Below the pieces are notes generated by a model that saw only the letters and a list, made by a program, of their open reading frames with translations, had not been told where the DNA came from and searched no databases. The position numbers and the translations under genes were made by a program. Below, piece after piece: positions 42,552-52,552 of a stretch of 64,000 bases of DNA (its first letter is position 1; the number at the start of each line of letters is the position of its first letter). Where the stretch lies: assembly GCF_022968135.1 (NCBI RefSeq), contig NZ_JALJRA010000002.1, positions 247,967 through 311,966 of the forward strand, given 5' to 3'. The stretch comes from Pseudorhizobium tarimense. Its GTDB lineage: Bacteria; Pseudomonadota; Alphaproteobacteria; Rhizobiales; Rhizobiaceae.

Positions 42552-42721
42552 GGGATCTCCAGAAACTTGTGCGGCGAATGCCGATCTGGCGAATGTATGG
42601 CACCGGCGGCATCTGTCAAAGGATCAACGGGCGAATGCGGGAGGTGGCACATCGCCTGCGTTGCATCGGGCAATGCCCGACCCTATGGTGCGCTGCGATT
42701 CAGGTAAGGGAGAGAGATACC

Positions 42722-43708
42722 ATGTTGCGTTTCGGAATTCTGTCGACGGCGAAGATTGGCCGGGATGCTGTCGTTCCGGCAATACAGGATGCCGAAAACT
42801 GCGTGGTGACGGCGGTCGCCAGCCGGGATCTGCCGCGGGCGCGCGCCATGGCCGACCGTTTCTCCGTGCCGTACGCGTTCGGCTCCTATGAGGAAATGCT
42901 CGCTTCCGACGTGATCGATGCCGTCTATATTCCGCTGCCGACGAGCCAGCACGTGGAATGGTCGATCAAGGCGGCCGATGCCGGCAAGCACGTGCTCTGC
43001 GAAAAGCCGATCGCTCTGAAGGCGGAAGAGATCGAGACGGTGATCGCCGCCCGCGATCGCAACAAGGTGCTGATCGCGGAAGCCTTCATGGTGACCTATG
43101 CACCGGTCTGGCTGAAGGTGCGCGAGCTGCTCGCCGACGGCGCGATCGGCAAACTGCGCCACGTGCAGGGCGCCTTCACCTATTTCAACCGCGATGCCAA
43201 CAACATGCGCAACATCCCCGAGCTCGGCGGCGGCGCTCTGCCGGATATCGGCGTTTATCCGACGATCACCACGCGTTTCGTCACGGGGCTTGAACCGAAG
43301 CGCGTTCAGGCGGTAACGGAGCGTGACCCGGACTTTGGCACGGACATATATTCGAGCGTCAAGGCCGACTTCGGCGACTTCGAGGTGAGCTTCTACATCG
43401 CCACCCAGATGGCCAACCGGCAGGTGATGGTCTTCCACGGCACGGAGGGCTTCATCGAGTTGAAATCGCCGTTCAATGCCGATCGCTGGGGGGCTGAGGA
43501 AATCGAAGTCACCAACCAGAAGCATACGGAGTCGCAGATCTTCCGCTTCCAGGACAGCCGTCAGTATCGTCGCCAGGCGGAAGCCTTCGCCCGCGCCGTC
43601 GCCGGGAACAAGGCCGACGTGGTGACGCTGGAAAACTCGCTGAAGAACCAGAAGTTCATCGACGCTATCTACCGCGCCAGCACCCATGACGGCTGGGAAA
43701 AGGTCTAG
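42722..43708 (+). CDS. Gfo/Idh/MocA-family oxidoreductase
   Basis: A 328-residue NAD(P)-dependent sugar or polyol dehydrogenase-like enzyme. The Rossmann start is [18 protein letters not shown], and the family signature is [12 protein letters not shown] with the Lys of EKP, followed by [19 protein letters not shown] precedes the ATG. The stop codon overlaps the convergent gtrA-like gene by four bases. Substrate unknown. Confidence 0.9.
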   Translation: MLRFGILSTAKIGRDAVVPAIQDAENCVVTAVASRDLPRARAMADRFSVPYAFGSYEEMLASDVIDAVYIPLPTSQHVEWSIKAADAGKHVLCEKPIALKAEEIETVIAARDRNKVLIAEAFMVTYAPVWLKVRELLADGAIGKLRHVQGAFTYFNRDANNMRNIPELGGGALPDIGVYPTITTRFVTGLEPKRVQAVTERDPDFGTDIYSSVKADFGDFEVSFYIATQMANRQVMVFHGTEGFIELKSPFNADRWGAEEIEVTNQKHTESQIFRFQDSRQYRRQAEAFARAVAGNKADVVTLENSLKNQKFIDAIYRASTHDGWEKV

Positions 43709-44076
43709 CGCCTGAAGACGAAGCGCGAATAGCCGAAGAAGCTGTAGGCCATGGCGGCGAGCGACGCGAAGACGATTGCCGCCACCGGCTGCACGGGCAG
43801 GCGATAGATCACCGCGGAATAGACCGCGTAGTTCAGGAGCGCTGCGGTGATGCCGACGGCCCAGTAGCGGAAGCCTTCGACGGCAAGCGAGGAGGATGAT
43901 CGGCCGAAGGTGAAGCTTCGGTTGAGAAACCATGTCGCTGCCATCGCCGCCATGATGGCCGGTATGCGTGCGAGGAAGGGACCTGCGGGCGTCAGCGCGA
44001 TCAGGAGATGCGTGAGGGCGGCGTCAATGACAAAACCGGTGCCGCCGGCTAGCACGAACCATATTAGTTTCCTCAT
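43705..44076 (-). CDS. GtrA-family membrane protein
   Basis: A 123-residue protein with four hydrophobic helices ([40 protein letters not shown]). GtrA proteins are thought to flip undecaprenyl-phosphate-linked glucose across the inner membrane. It overlaps the GtrB-like gene by four bases, confirming a functional pair. Confidence 0.92.
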   Translation of the reverse strand: MRKLIWFVLAGGTGFVIDAALTHLLIALTPAGPFLARIPAIMAAMAATWFLNRSFTFGRSSSSLAVEGFRYWAVGITAALLNYAVYSAVIYRLPVQPVAAIVFASLAAMAYSFFGYSRFVFRR

Positions 44077-45071
44077 GCCGCGTCGAAATCACGCCGCCGT
44101 CCGGCCTCCGCTGTGGCAACACGCCAGGAATGTTTGGCGGTGCGGGGAAGGCCGAGATAGCAGAGTCTAAGCTGCTCGTTTCGCGCCCGCGACACCGAGT
44201 CGAGAATGACGCCCGCCGTGAAGACCAGCAGCGAGACCATCATCAGCGCCATCGACAGGATCCACGTCGGCACGCGGCTGACGAAGCCGGTCGCGACGTA
44301 TTCCGCAAGCACCGGAAGCATGAAGGCGATGCTTGCGCCCATCACGGCAGCGCTGATCACGCCGAAGAAGGCGAAAGGGCGCGTCTCCTTCATCAGCATG
44401 GCGAACATCCAGAGGATTTTTGCCCCGTCACGGAACGTCGAGAGCTTGGAGTGCGAGCCTTCCAGGCGGCGGCCGTAGAGTAGTTCGATTTCGCTGACGG
44501 GAAGCTTCAACCGCGAGGCGTGAACGGACATCTCCGTTTCGATCTCGAAACCGCCGGAAACGGCCGGGAAGCTCTTGACGAAGCGGCGCGAGAAGGCGCG
44601 GTAGCCGGAGAAGATGTCCGTGAAGCCGCGTCCGAAGATTGCCCGGTAGAGAAGGTTGAAGAGGCGGTTGCCGGCTGCGTGCCCCTGGCGCCCGGCATCT
44701 GCGTGGACACCCTTCCGTGTCCCGACCACCATGTCGGCGCGCTCGCTGAGCAAGGTCCGCACGAGATCCTCGGCATCCGCAGGCGCATAGGTGCCGTCGC
44801 CATCGGCCATGATGTAGATATCGGCGTCGATGTCGGCGAACATGCGCCGCACCACATGGCCTTTCCCCTGCCGGCGCTCGCGCTCCACATGCGCGCCTGC
44901 AAGCATTGCCTTAAGTGCTGTGCCGTCGGTGGAGTTGTTGTCGTAGACGTAGATCCGCGCCTGCGGCAGGACCTGGCGGAAGCCGCGCACGACATCGCCG
45001 ATCGTGGCCGCCTCGTTGTAGCACGGGAGCAGGATCGCGATGTCGAGGGTATCGGCGGGCATGACTTTCAC
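44073..45071 (-). CDS. GT2 glycosyltransferase, GtrB-like
   Basis: A 332-residue polyprenyl-phosphate glycosyltransferase. The GT-A domain starts DIAILLPCYNEAATIGDVVR with a DxD-type site in MADGDGTYAPADAEDL. Two C-terminal helices (residues about 235-295, FFGVISAAVMGASIAFMLPV and MALMMVSLLVFTAGVILD) anchor it, as in GtrB. It uses the GTG at 45071, spaced well from AAAGG; ATG 45062 is the alternative. With GtrA it should make and flip a lipid-linked sugar. Confidence 0.92.
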   Translation of the reverse strand: MKVMPADTLDIAILLPCYNEAATIGDVVRGFRQVLPQARIYVYDNNSTDGTALKAMLAGAHVERERRQGKGHVVRRMFADIDADIYIMADGDGTYAPADAEDLVRTLLSERADMVVGTRKGVHADAGRQGHAAGNRLFNLLYRAIFGRGFTDIFSGYRAFSRRFVKSFPAVSGGFEIETEMSVHASRLKLPVSEIELLYGRRLEGSHSKLSTFRDGAKILWMFAMLMKETRPFAFFGVISAAVMGASIAFMLPVLAEYVATGFVSRVPTWILSMALMMVSLLVFTAGVILDSVSRARNEQLRLCYLGLPRTAKHSWRVATAEAGRRRDFDAA

Positions 45072-45173
45072 TCGCTGCCTTTAGTTCGCCGCGGCCTGCG
45101 GGATCACTTTACTATTTCTTGGGAAGGTTAAGGCTAGGTTGCCGCCTTCCGGAAAAGAGATACCCGCTCTGCA

Positions 45174-47015
45174 ATGACCGATGCCCTCGGCGAACGCCTC
45201 CATCAAAGCCGGACCGCCCGGCGACCGTTGTCGGACAGCCCACTCGCGCTCGCGGGCCTCTACGGCCTGGTCACTGCAGCCGTGCTGTTGGCGATGTTCC
45301 TGGCATCGGCGACGGACTATGTCGGCAGCGACAACGACGATATCATGCGGCTCGTGGAGGTGCGGGACCTCCTCGCGGGGCAGGCTTGGTTCGATCTCAC
45401 GCAGTATCGGCTGGGGCTGGAGAGCGGCACGCCGATGCACTGGTCGCGGCTGGTCGACCTGCCGATCGCGCTCCTGATCAGTGGCGCTAGCCTATTCCTC
45501 CCGCAGCACCAGGCGGAGGCGGTTGCATTGGCGGCCTGGCCGCTGCTGCTCATCCCTTTCCTTCTTTATCCGCTGGGACTTGCCGCCCGCCGGCTGGCGG
45601 GGCCGGTGGCGATGCATGTGGCGCTTGGCCTCGGCAGCCTCTTTGCCGTCACCAGCATCCGCTTTCACCCCGGTGCTATCGACCACCATAATGTCCAGCT
45701 GGTGCTTGCCGCTTGGATGACGGCAATGCTGGTCGATCCGCAGCGCCGGCGTTCAAGTTACGCGATTGCAGGGGTGTCTGGTGCGCTGGCAACCGCAATT
45801 GGCGCGGAAACGGTTCCCTTCGTTGCCGCGGCCTGTCTCGTGGTTTCGCTGCAGTGGATCTGGCACGGGCATGAACTGGCCGCGCCGACGCGCGCCTTCG
45901 GCATCTCGCTCTCTCTGACCGTTTCCGCCGCCTTCTTCCTGACCGTAGCGCCGAGCGCTTATAGCGTTGTCACCTGCGACAGCCTCTCGCTCGGCTTCTA
46001 TGCCCTGTCGGCGACGGGTGGTGTGCTGCTTGCCCTTGTCACCGGCGCACCGGGGTTCGGAAGCCGGTTCTTGCGGCTAGCGCTGGGCGGTGGGATCGGC
46101 GTCGTCCTGCTAGTCTGTGCACGGGCGCTGGCGCCGCAGTGCCTGGCAAGTCCGCTGGCAGGGCTCGACCCCATGCTTGTTAAGCTGTGGCTGAGCGCCG
46201 TCACGGAAGCGCAGCCGTTCACAAAGATCCTCGACAACGAGCCTCATACGTTTGGTGGCTTCTACGCCGTCGGTTTCTTTGCCATGGCCATCTGTCTCTT
46301 TCGTTCCTTGGATGAGGAGCAGCGGGAGGTACATCTGGCGCTCTTCCTGCTGATCGGGGTGAACTGGGCTATCTCGCTCGTGCAGGTGCGCGGCTTTGCC
46401 TTCGCCAACCTCATCAGCATCCTGCCTCTCGCACTCTTGATCACCGATCTGCGGCAGGGCTCGCAGAGGGATTCGGAGAATGCCAATGCGGCATTCGCCT
46501 ATGTCGTGACGGTACTCGCCGGCGTTCCAGCTGTCTGGGCATTGGTCGGCGCGCTGATTGCGAAGGGCGTGGAAGAGCCGATCGGGGTGGAAGCGGTGAC
46601 ACAGGCTGCCGGTGCCCGGCAGGAACAGGGTGAATGTGCCGATGAACGGGACATGGCAGAGCTTGCGGCTTTCCCGACAGGTGTCGTCGCCGCCCCCTCC
46701 AACAGCGGCGCCGAGATCCTGCGCTACACGTCGCACCGGGTGCTGACGGCGCCCTACCACCGCAACCAGGCTGGTATGCTGACGGAGCTCCACATCGGTC
46801 TTGCGCCGTCGGAGGAGGCGGAGGCGTTTCTGGCGGGCGCCGGGGTGACGGTGCTGGCCTTTTGCAAGACGGACCCTCAGACGCAGATGCTGGTGGAGAT
46901 GAAAAGCGACGGCCTCTATGCCGGCCTTGCGCGGGGAGATGTGCCCACTTTCCTCAAGCCAGTCGGCGGCTCGCCGGAGGGTTTCCGCTTCTACGAGGTG
47001 CGGCGGGGCAAATGA
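45174..47015 (+). CDS. Polytopic GT-C-like membrane glycosyltransferase
   Basis: A 613-residue membrane protein with about 11-12 helices and a C-terminal soluble part (residues about 465-613). The first periplasmic loop carries acidic residues (YVGSDNDDIMRLVEVRDLLA), as in GT-C enzymes, followed by MHWSRLVDLPIAL and HPGAIDHHNVQLVLAAW. It is divergent from the GtrA/GtrB-like genes with about 100 bases between. By analogy with the three-gene gtr system, it may transfer the flipped sugar to a surface polysaccharide or lipid. The acceptor is unknown. Confidence 0.75.
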   Translation: MTDALGERLHQSRTARRPLSDSPLALAGLYGLVTAAVLLAMFLASATDYVGSDNDDIMRLVEVRDLLAGQAWFDLTQYRLGLESGTPMHWSRLVDLPIALLISGASLFLPQHQAEAVALAAWPLLLIPFLLYPLGLAARRLAGPVAMHVALGLGSLFAVTSIRFHPGAIDHHNVQLVLAAWMTAMLVDPQRRRSSYAIAGVSGALATAIGAETVPFVAAACLVVSLQWIWHGHELAAPTRAFGISLSLTVSAAFFLTVAPSAYSVVTCDSLSLGFYALSATGGVLLALVTGAPGFGSRFLRLALGGGIGVVLLVCARALAPQCLASPLAGLDPMLVKLWLSAVTEAQPFTKILDNEPHTFGGFYAVGFFAMAICLFRSLDEEQREVHLALFLLIGVNWAISLVQVRGFAFANLISILPLALLITDLRQGSQRDSENANAAFAYVVTVLAGVPAVWALVGALIAKGVEEPIGVEAVTQAAGARQEQGECADERDMAELAAFPTGVVAAPSNSGAEILRYTSHRVLTAPYHRNQAGMLTELHIGLAPSEEAEAFLAGAGVTVLAFCKTDPQTQMLVEMKSDGLYAGLARGDVPTFLKPVGGSPEGFRFYEVRRGK

Positions 47016-47024
47016 GCCGAACGG

Positions 47025-47255
47025 CTAGATCAGCCGCAGGCGACGAGCCAGGAGAAGACCGCAGAGAACGTTGAAGAGCCCGAGATTGTAGCCAAGGAGG
47101 GCATAGACGAGCTTGGTGAATGCGCAGGTGCCGCCGGAGACGAGGCCAGCGCCGGCAAAGGCTGCGACGATCAAAAGCGCCACAAGCGCGATGGATAAGG
47201 CGGAGCGGAGGAATGCAGCGCTCATCCCCAGCAATGTGGCAGTCAACAACAGCAT
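47025..47255 (-). CDS. Small hydrophobic membrane protein
   Basis: A 76-residue protein with two or three helices (LSIALVALLIVAAFAGAGLV; LVYALLGYNLGLFNVLCGLL) and a basic tail (ARRLRLI). It is convergent with the GT-C-like gene, nine bases apart. No family is recognised. The sequence is consistently hydrophobic, which supports a real gene. Confidence 0.55.
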   Translation of the reverse strand: MLLLTATLLGMSAAFLRSALSIALVALLIVAAFAGAGLVSGGTCAFTKLVYALLGYNLGLFNVLCGLLLARRLRLI

Positions 47256-47389
47256 CGTAAGCTCCTACGGCCAATCCTTCCGGCGAAGCTATAGCCTTCG
47301 GGCAAACAAACGCTTGCAATGGCGTCGAACGGTTTCGTGTCGATGCGTTCTGCGCTTTGTCAGGGAAGGCGGACGGCAGGCGCCGCCGG

Positions 47390-47698
47390 TTAAACGGCAT
47401 ACGGGCGAAGTCCCTGCGGCAAGGGGCCGTGCCAGCACAAGTTCAGGTGAAAACCGGGTGTCGGCGCCGTCAACGCAATCGCTTCGCCTTCGAAGCTGCC
47501 GGTCTCGATGGTTTGGTGCTGCAGCGTTCCGGTGCCGAACAGCAGATTCAGGGCGAAGGGCACCCCCTCCGCCACGCCGTCGCAAGGCAGCTTCAGCGTT
47601 CCATCCCCATTCAACGGACAGCTCACACCTGCTGCGACCAGCGCCCGAATTGCCTCCTGCTGATCGGCGAACCGAAGATGGACCGTTTCAACATGCAT
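47390..47698 (-). CDS. Hypothetical soluble protein
   Basis: A 102-residue protein (MHVETVHLRFADQQEAIRAL; NGDGTLKLPCDGVAEGVPFA) without signal or membrane segments. AAAGGCGAG lies about eight bases before the ATG. The C-terminal FHLNLCWHGPLPQGLRPYAV has a compact look. I recognise no family; phage-tail-related small proteins look similar but this is only an impression. The 202 bases between it and xseA hold nothing I recognise. Confidence 0.5.
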   Translation of the reverse strand: MHVETVHLRFADQQEAIRALVAAGVSCPLNGDGTLKLPCDGVAEGVPFALNLLFGTGTLQHQTIETGSFEGEAIALTAPTPGFHLNLCWHGPLPQGLRPYAV

Positions 47699-47900
47699 AC
47701 ATACTCGCCTTTATCTTCACGCCGTGCGCTTGCAGATGAAATAGGTCTCGCTTCGTCAGGGTCCATGCCCGACTTGCCGGCGCGCACTTCTGCGCCGCTT
47801 CGCAGGAAGGCAGGCAAGAGGCGCCAAAGCCCGTCAACTCGTCGACGAATGCGGCGTTGGGAGAGGGTGGAATCGCCTCCCGCTTGCTGTAGAAGGAAGC

Positions 47901-49508
47901 ATGAACAGTTTCGCCGCCCGGGATTCGCAGACCAATCTTCTCGAACTGAGCGTTTTCGAGCTGTCCGGCTCGATCAAGCGGACGGTGGAAACGGCCTTCG
48001 ACCATGTGCGTGTGCGCGGTGAGATTTCCGGCTATCGCGGGCAGCATTCCTCCGGCCACGCCTATTTCTGCCTCAAGGATGATCGTGCGCGTATCGATGC
48101 CGTCATCTGGAAGGGCACGTTTCCGCGCATCAAGTTCCGCCCGGAAGAAGGGATGGAAGTCATCGCCACCGGCAAGGTGACGACCTTCCCGGGCTCGTCG
48201 AAGTACCAGATCGTCATCGAGACGCTGGAGCCTGCCGGCGCCGGCGCGCTGATGGCGCTGCTCGAAGAACGGAGGCGGCGGCTGGCGGAAGAGGGCCTGT
48301 TTGACCAGGCCCGCAAGCGCCCATTGCCTTTCCTGCCACGCGTGATCGGGGTCGTCACCTCGCCGACCGGGGCTGTCATCCGCGACATCCTGCACCGCAT
48401 TACAGACCGCTTCCCGGTTCACGTCGTCGTTTGGCCCGTCAAGGTTCAGGGGGAAGGTTCTGGCGAGGAGGTGGCGGCGGCGATCCGCGGCTTCAACGCG
48501 CTCGAAGGAGAGGGGGTCGCCCGGCCGGACGTCCTGATCGTCGCCCGTGGTGGGGGCAGCCTTGAAGATCTCTGGAGCTTCAACGACGAGATCGTCGTTC
48601 GAGCCGCAGCCGAAAGCCGGATCCCGCTGATTTCCGCGGTAGGGCACGAGACGGACTGGACGCTGGTTGACCACGCTGCCGACATCCGTGCACCGACCCC
48701 CACGGGCGCCGCCGAGATGGCGGTGCCGGTCAGGGCCGAGCTCGAGGCCCAGGTGGCAAGCCTTGCCGCGCGGCTCAGCGGCTGCGCCAGCCGCCAGATG
48801 GAGCATCGACGTCAGTCGGTTCGGGCTCTGGTACGGGCACTTCCATCGCTCGACCAGTTGCTGGCGCTGCCGCGCCGCCGGTTCGACGAGGCGGCCGCGG
48901 GTCTGGCGCGCGGGTTGGAGCGAACCACGGTCGTGAAGCGCCGCAGCCTGGAGCAGGCGACGGCCGGTCTTCGCCTCGACCTCCTAGCCAACCGCATCGC
49001 CGAACGGCGTCGCTTCGTCGGCGAACAGATCCTGCGCAAGGAGCGCTGCCTCGAGCGGCACATGCTGAAGGAGCACAATCGCGTGGCGCGGGCGGCAGCA
49101 TCCTTGTCGGCGCTGCCGGCGCGGCTGAATTCCCAGCTGCAGCGCGAGCGCCAGCGGGTTTCATCGCTGATCCGTCATTCCGACACGGCGGTTGGGCACA
49201 GCCTGGCAAGAAGCAGGGCGGCGGTTTCCTCGCAGGAGCGGATGCTCAACTCGCTGTCCTACAAGAACGTGCTGAAGCGCGGCTACGCCGTGATCCGGGA
49301 CGCCGCCGATACGCCGCTCACTCGGGCGGCCAGTGTTGCCGCAGGTCAGGCTCTGGCGATCGAGTTTGCCGACGGTCGCGTGGCCGCCACGGCCGGTGGC
49401 GACGGAAAGGTGGTGCCCCCCGCCAACGCACCGGGTGAGTCCGTAAAAAAGCGCGCAGCGCCGAAGCCGACGAAGGCCGAAGCGCCCAAACAGGGAAGCC
49501 TGTTCTGA
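47901..49508 (+). CDS. xseA: Exodeoxyribonuclease VII large subunit
   Basis: A 535-residue subunit of the single-strand DNA exonuclease that works in mismatch repair and recombination. An OB-fold lies at about 15-110 ([20 protein letters not shown]). The catalytic core carries [30 protein letters not shown] and [20 protein letters not shown]; a long coiled-coil follows, ending [19 protein letters not shown] precedes the ATG. The small subunit xseB is not adjacent. Confidence 0.96.
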   Translation: MNSFAARDSQTNLLELSVFELSGSIKRTVETAFDHVRVRGEISGYRGQHSSGHAYFCLKDDRARIDAVIWKGTFPRIKFRPEEGMEVIATGKVTTFPGSSKYQIVIETLEPAGAGALMALLEERRRRLAEEGLFDQARKRPLPFLPRVIGVVTSPTGAVIRDILHRITDRFPVHVVVWPVKVQGEGSGEEVAAAIRGFNALEGEGVARPDVLIVARGGGSLEDLWSFNDEIVVRAAAESRIPLISAVGHETDWTLVDHAADIRAPTPTGAAEMAVPVRAELEAQVASLAARLSGCASRQMEHRRQSVRALVRALPSLDQLLALPRRRFDEAAAGLARGLERTTVVKRRSLEQATAGLRLDLLANRIAERRRFVGEQILRKERCLERHMLKEHNRVARAAASLSALPARLNSQLQRERQRVSSLIRHSDTAVGHSLARSRAAVSSQERMLNSLSYKNVLKRGYAVIRDAADTPLTRAASVAAGQALAIEFADGRVAATAGGDGKVVPPANAPGESVKKRAAPKPTKAEAPKQGSLF

Positions 49509-49594
49509 GGGCGGCATCGCACCGTTAGATCCCAAAGCTGCAACCTAGTTCAAGTAAGGGCGTTGTGCTTGCTCTAAGGGATCAGGAGGCCGCC

Positions 49595-49930
49595 GTGATC
49601 AAGAAGCATATCCTTACCGCCGTGAGCTGCCTTCTCTTTGGACTAGCGATCGGCTCTCCCATACAAGCAGATCAAAGTGAACTGTCCGCGATTTTGTTTG
49701 GACGAAACTACAACGATGGCGTCATGGCCGTGGAGATTTCGCTGGGACATTGGGAAGACGAGCGGCACCCGTCCTACTTCTCCTACCCAGCTCGCATCCG
49801 CGCCGCGCAGGCCGTCGTGGCGCGTGATCCCTTGCTTTTGGATGCGCTCGTAAGACGCGGGATCGAGCCTCACAACGTGCTGTGGGTCGAAACGGCGGCC
49901 AACGGTGGCAGGATCATCTACTACCGCTGA
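49595..49930 (+). CDS. Secreted hypothetical protein
   Basis: A 111-residue protein with a signal peptide (KKHILTAVSCLLFGLAIGSP) and a mature part of about 88 residues without recognised motifs (SELSAILFGRNYNDGVMAVE; EPHNVLWVETAANGGRIIYY). The GTG at 49595 follows AGGAGG at a good distance; the open frame begins ten codons earlier with no ribosome site. Confidence 0.65.
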   Translation: MIKKHILTAVSCLLFGLAIGSPIQADQSELSAILFGRNYNDGVMAVEISLGHWEDERHPSYFSYPARIRAAQAVVARDPLLLDALVRRGIEPHNVLWVETAANGGRIIYYR

Positions 49931-49987
49931 TCCGGATCGGGTGAAGGCGGCTGATCCACTCTAGGAGCAGCCGCGCTTTGTTGTTGC

Positions 49988-51241
49988 TCAGGCCCATTCG
50001 CCCTTGCGCATGACAGGCACCTTCATGCCGTCCGGCTTGATGCCGTCGATGTCGATCTGGTCGGAACCGATCATCCAGTCGATGTGGATAAGGCTGGAAT
50101 TGCCGCCCTGCGCAGCGATCTGCTCCTGACTGAGCGATGCACCGTCGAGGAAGCACTTGGAGTAGCACTGGCCAAGCGCGATGTGGCAGGAGGCATTCTC
50201 GTCGAAGAGGGTGTTGTAGAACAGGATGCCGCTCTTGGAGATCGGCGAGGAGTGCGGAACGACCGCGACTTCACCGAGGCGCCGCGCACCTTCGTCCGTG
50301 TCGAGTACCTTGTTGAGGACAGCTTCGCCCTTGGCGGCCTTGGCCTCGACGATACGCCCGCCTTCAAACCGAACCTGGATCTCGTCAATCAGCGTTCCCT
50401 GGTGCGACAGCGGCTTCGTCGAGGAAACGTGGCCCTCGACCTTCAGCGCGTGTGGCGTGGTGAACACTTCTTCTGTCGGGATATTGGGATTGCAGGTCAC
50501 GCCGTTCTTGGCCGTCGATGCACCACCATGCCACTCGTGACCATCGGCCAGGCCAACGGTGAGGTCGGTGCCAGGGCCGGTGAAGTGGAGCGCCGCGAAC
50601 CGCTCTCCGTTGAGCCAGCTCGACCGCTTTTTCAGGTTGGTGTTGTGCTGCGCCCACGCGGCTACCGGATCGGCGACGTCCACGCGGGAGGCCGCGAAGA
50701 TGGCGTCGGCGAGCTTGCGGACCGCGTCCTCCTCCGGCAGATCCGGGAAGACGACCTTGGCCCAGGACGGGTTTGGATAGGATACGATGTTCCAGTTTAT
50801 GTCGAAGTTGGAGATTTTCTCCAGCGCCGGCTTGTAGGCCATCGAGTTCGCCTTGTTGGCGCGCGCCACTTTTGCTGGGTCCTGGCTGGCCAGCAGCATT
50901 GGATTGTCCCCGGCTATGGCGAGACGCGCGGCACCATTGGCGTAAGCTTTCGCCATACCCTCGTATAGCCAGCCGGAGGCACGGTCGAAGCTGTCGTGCG
51001 GTGCGTGGGCGTACCGCGCCAGCGTCGCCTCCTCATCCGCGTAGAAGGTGGTGATCAGGCCAGCACCGGCCAAATAGGCGTGGCGGGTGATTAGCCGCAC
51101 CAGCGGCAGCGCCGCAATAGGGGCCGTGATGACAAGATCCTGGCCCGACTGGAGCTGAAGGCCAACCTTGACCGCCACTTCTGCCAGCTTCTCGAGCTTG
51201 GTTGGATCGACGGCGCTCTTGATCTCGGTCTGGATGTTCAT
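49988..51241 (-). CDS. Aminopeptidase, M29 family
   Basis: A 417-residue cytosolic metallo-aminopeptidase of the AmpS/PepS (thermophilic aminopeptidase) family. Metal-site segments are NIPTEEVFTTPH, VVPHSSPISKS, LFYNTLFDENASCHIALGQ and HIDWMIGSDQIDIDG. It removes N-terminal residues from peptides. Length is normal and the gene appears intact. It precedes no obvious partner in its direction. Confidence 0.93.
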   Translation of the reverse strand: MNIQTEIKSAVDPTKLEKLAEVAVKVGLQLQSGQDLVITAPIAALPLVRLITRHAYLAGAGLITTFYADEEATLARYAHAPHDSFDRASGWLYEGMAKAYANGAARLAIAGDNPMLLASQDPAKVARANKANSMAYKPALEKISNFDINWNIVSYPNPSWAKVVFPDLPEEDAVRKLADAIFAASRVDVADPVAAWAQHNTNLKKRSSWLNGERFAALHFTGPGTDLTVGLADGHEWHGGASTAKNGVTCNPNIPTEEVFTTPHALKVEGHVSSTKPLSHQGTLIDEIQVRFEGGRIVEAKAAKGEAVLNKVLDTDEGARRLGEVAVVPHSSPISKSGILFYNTLFDENASCHIALGQCYSKCFLDGASLSQEQIAAQGGNSSLIHIDWMIGSDQIDIDGIKPDGMKVPVMRKGEWA

Positions 51242-51304
51242 CGTGTCACTGTCCTGTCTGCTGAAGATGCCAAGGAGATAAGGCGGTACCCGGAGCGTTT
51301 GTAG

Positions 51305-51781
51305 TCAGTCTGCCACAAGAGAGGCTGCAACAGCGTCGAGCACTACCTGCGCATCCCGCGGCGAAAGCCTGACCTGAAGACCGCGCTGGCCGCCGTTGAT
51401 GTAGACATGCGTCTCGCCGAGCGCGGCTTCCTCGATAGCCGTCGGCACCTTCTTGCGCTGGCCAAAGGGGCTGATGCCACCGACATGATAGCCGGTGACG
51501 CGCTCGGCGTCCGCCGGTTTCATCATCTGGGCAGACTTGCCCGCAAAGGCCGCGGCCAGCTTCTTCATGCTGACCTCCCGGTCGGACGGCACGACCATGC
51601 AGACGGGCTTGCCGTCCACTTGTGCCAGCAATGTTTTGAGAACGCGGTGCGGCGCCTCGCCTATCGCCTCCGCAGCCTGAAGGCCGATCCGGTCGGCGGA
51701 CGGATCATAGTTGTAGGTCACGGCGGTGAAGGCGATCTTAGCCTTCGTCAGCATTTGTGTCGCCCGCGTCGTCTTGCTCAT
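51305..51781 (-). CDS. ybaK: Cys-tRNA(Pro)/Cys-tRNA(Cys) deacylase, YbaK/EbsC
   Basis: A 158-residue trans-editing enzyme that hydrolyses mischarged Cys-tRNA-Pro. Family markers are the N-terminal MSKTTRATQMLTKAKIAF, VMV-type strand CMVVPSDREVSMKKLAAAF with the conserved Lys, and GYHVGGISPFGQRKKVPT. The start ATG 51781 lies just after the stop of the ArsC-like gene, so the two are coupled. An upstream TTG is a weaker alternative. Confidence 0.93.
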   Translation of the reverse strand: MSKTTRATQMLTKAKIAFTAVTYNYDPSADRIGLQAAEAIGEAPHRVLKTLLAQVDGKPVCMVVPSDREVSMKKLAAAFAGKSAQMMKPADAERVTGYHVGGISPFGQRKKVPTAIEEAALGETHVYINGGQRGLQVRLSPRDAQVVLDAVAASLVAD

Positions 51782-51788
51782 CGCGCTC

Positions 51789-52136
51789 TCACGCAAAATG
51801 CGCCGCGTAGAGCTCCGGCTTGAAGCCCACGAGAATTGTGCCGTCCGCCTCCAGCACGGGCCGCTTGATCATCGACGGCTGTTCCAGCATCAGCGCGATC
51901 GCCTTCTCGCGATCGAGATCCGCCTTCACCCCGTCATCTAGTTTGCGAAAGGTTGTGCCGGCGCGGTTGATCAAGGTTTCCCATCCGGCGAGGTCGCACC
52001 AGCTATCCAAATGGGCTCGATCGATGCCTACGGCCTTGTAGTCGTGAAAGCTGTAGCCGATGCCGCGCTCCTCGAGCCAGGTTCTCGCCTTCTTTATCGT
52101 ATCGCAATTCTTGATGCCGTAGATCGTGGTGGCCAC
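51789..52136 (-). CDS. ArsC/Spx-like reductase (YffB type)
   Basis: A 115-residue thioredoxin-fold protein with the single active Cys11 in YGIKNCDTIKKARTWL, and SMIKRPVLEADG, the usual Arg-Pro-containing region. YffB-like proteins are glutathione-dependent reductases of unclear substrate; a true arsenate reductase role is less likely. The GTG at 52136 follows GGAGG with seven bases between. It is cotranscribed with the YbaK gene. Confidence 0.88.
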   Translation of the reverse strand: MATTIYGIKNCDTIKKARTWLEERGIGYSFHDYKAVGIDRAHLDSWCDLAGWETLINRAGTTFRKLDDGVKADLDREKAIALMLEQPSMIKRPVLEADGTILVGFKPELYAAHFA

Positions 52137-52304
52137 GTGAGGTCCTCCGCAAAGGCGCAAAGGGATACCAAGGCGGGTGGCAGGTCGGCAAGCCTTGACA
52201 GGGATCAGTTTGGGCCATGCGCTTTGGGCATGGCTTGGCTGCGTCCTTGGCCGTTGTGAGAAGCCAGGCGCGGGCCCACATTATGCCCAACAAAGGAGCA
52301 CATC

Positions 52305-52469
52305 ATGTCGATTCCCCGTCCGCGTCTTTCCTCTGGCTTCATCGGCCGCGCCTTCGCTGTGTTCGGTGCTGCAGTAAACGCGTCGAGCGCCGTTGAAAAC
52401 GGCCGCAGGCCGGCGAAGCGCGATCTTGCCACCCTCGGCATCGATCCCAAGGCGTTCGACCAGATCTGA
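52305..52469 (+). CDS. Small DUF1127-like protein
   Basis: A 54-residue basic protein not long enough to stand out among open frames. It reads MSIPRPRLSSGFIGRAFAVF then GAAVNASSAVENGRRPAKRD and LATLGIDPKAFDQI. AAAGGAGCACATC before the ATG is an excellent ribosome site. The Arg-rich middle and the LGI ending resemble rhizobial DUF1127 proteins, which influence RNA stability and phosphate or stress responses; assignment is tentative. Confidence 0.65.
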   Translation: MSIPRPRLSSGFIGRAFAVFGAAVNASSAVENGRRPAKRDLATLGIDPKAFDQI

Positions 52470-52552
52470 CCAGGATCGCTCAAGTTCTGCGCAGCGATAA
52501 GGTTTGTTAACGCTGTTATCGCATCATCTCCTGATATAGGGGAGGTGGTGCG

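Noticed and set aside
51789..52136. A true arsenate reductase (arsC)
   Set aside because: No arsenic-resistance genes are nearby and the protein is closer to YffB/Spx-like proteins, with a single active cysteine and a YbaK partner gene.
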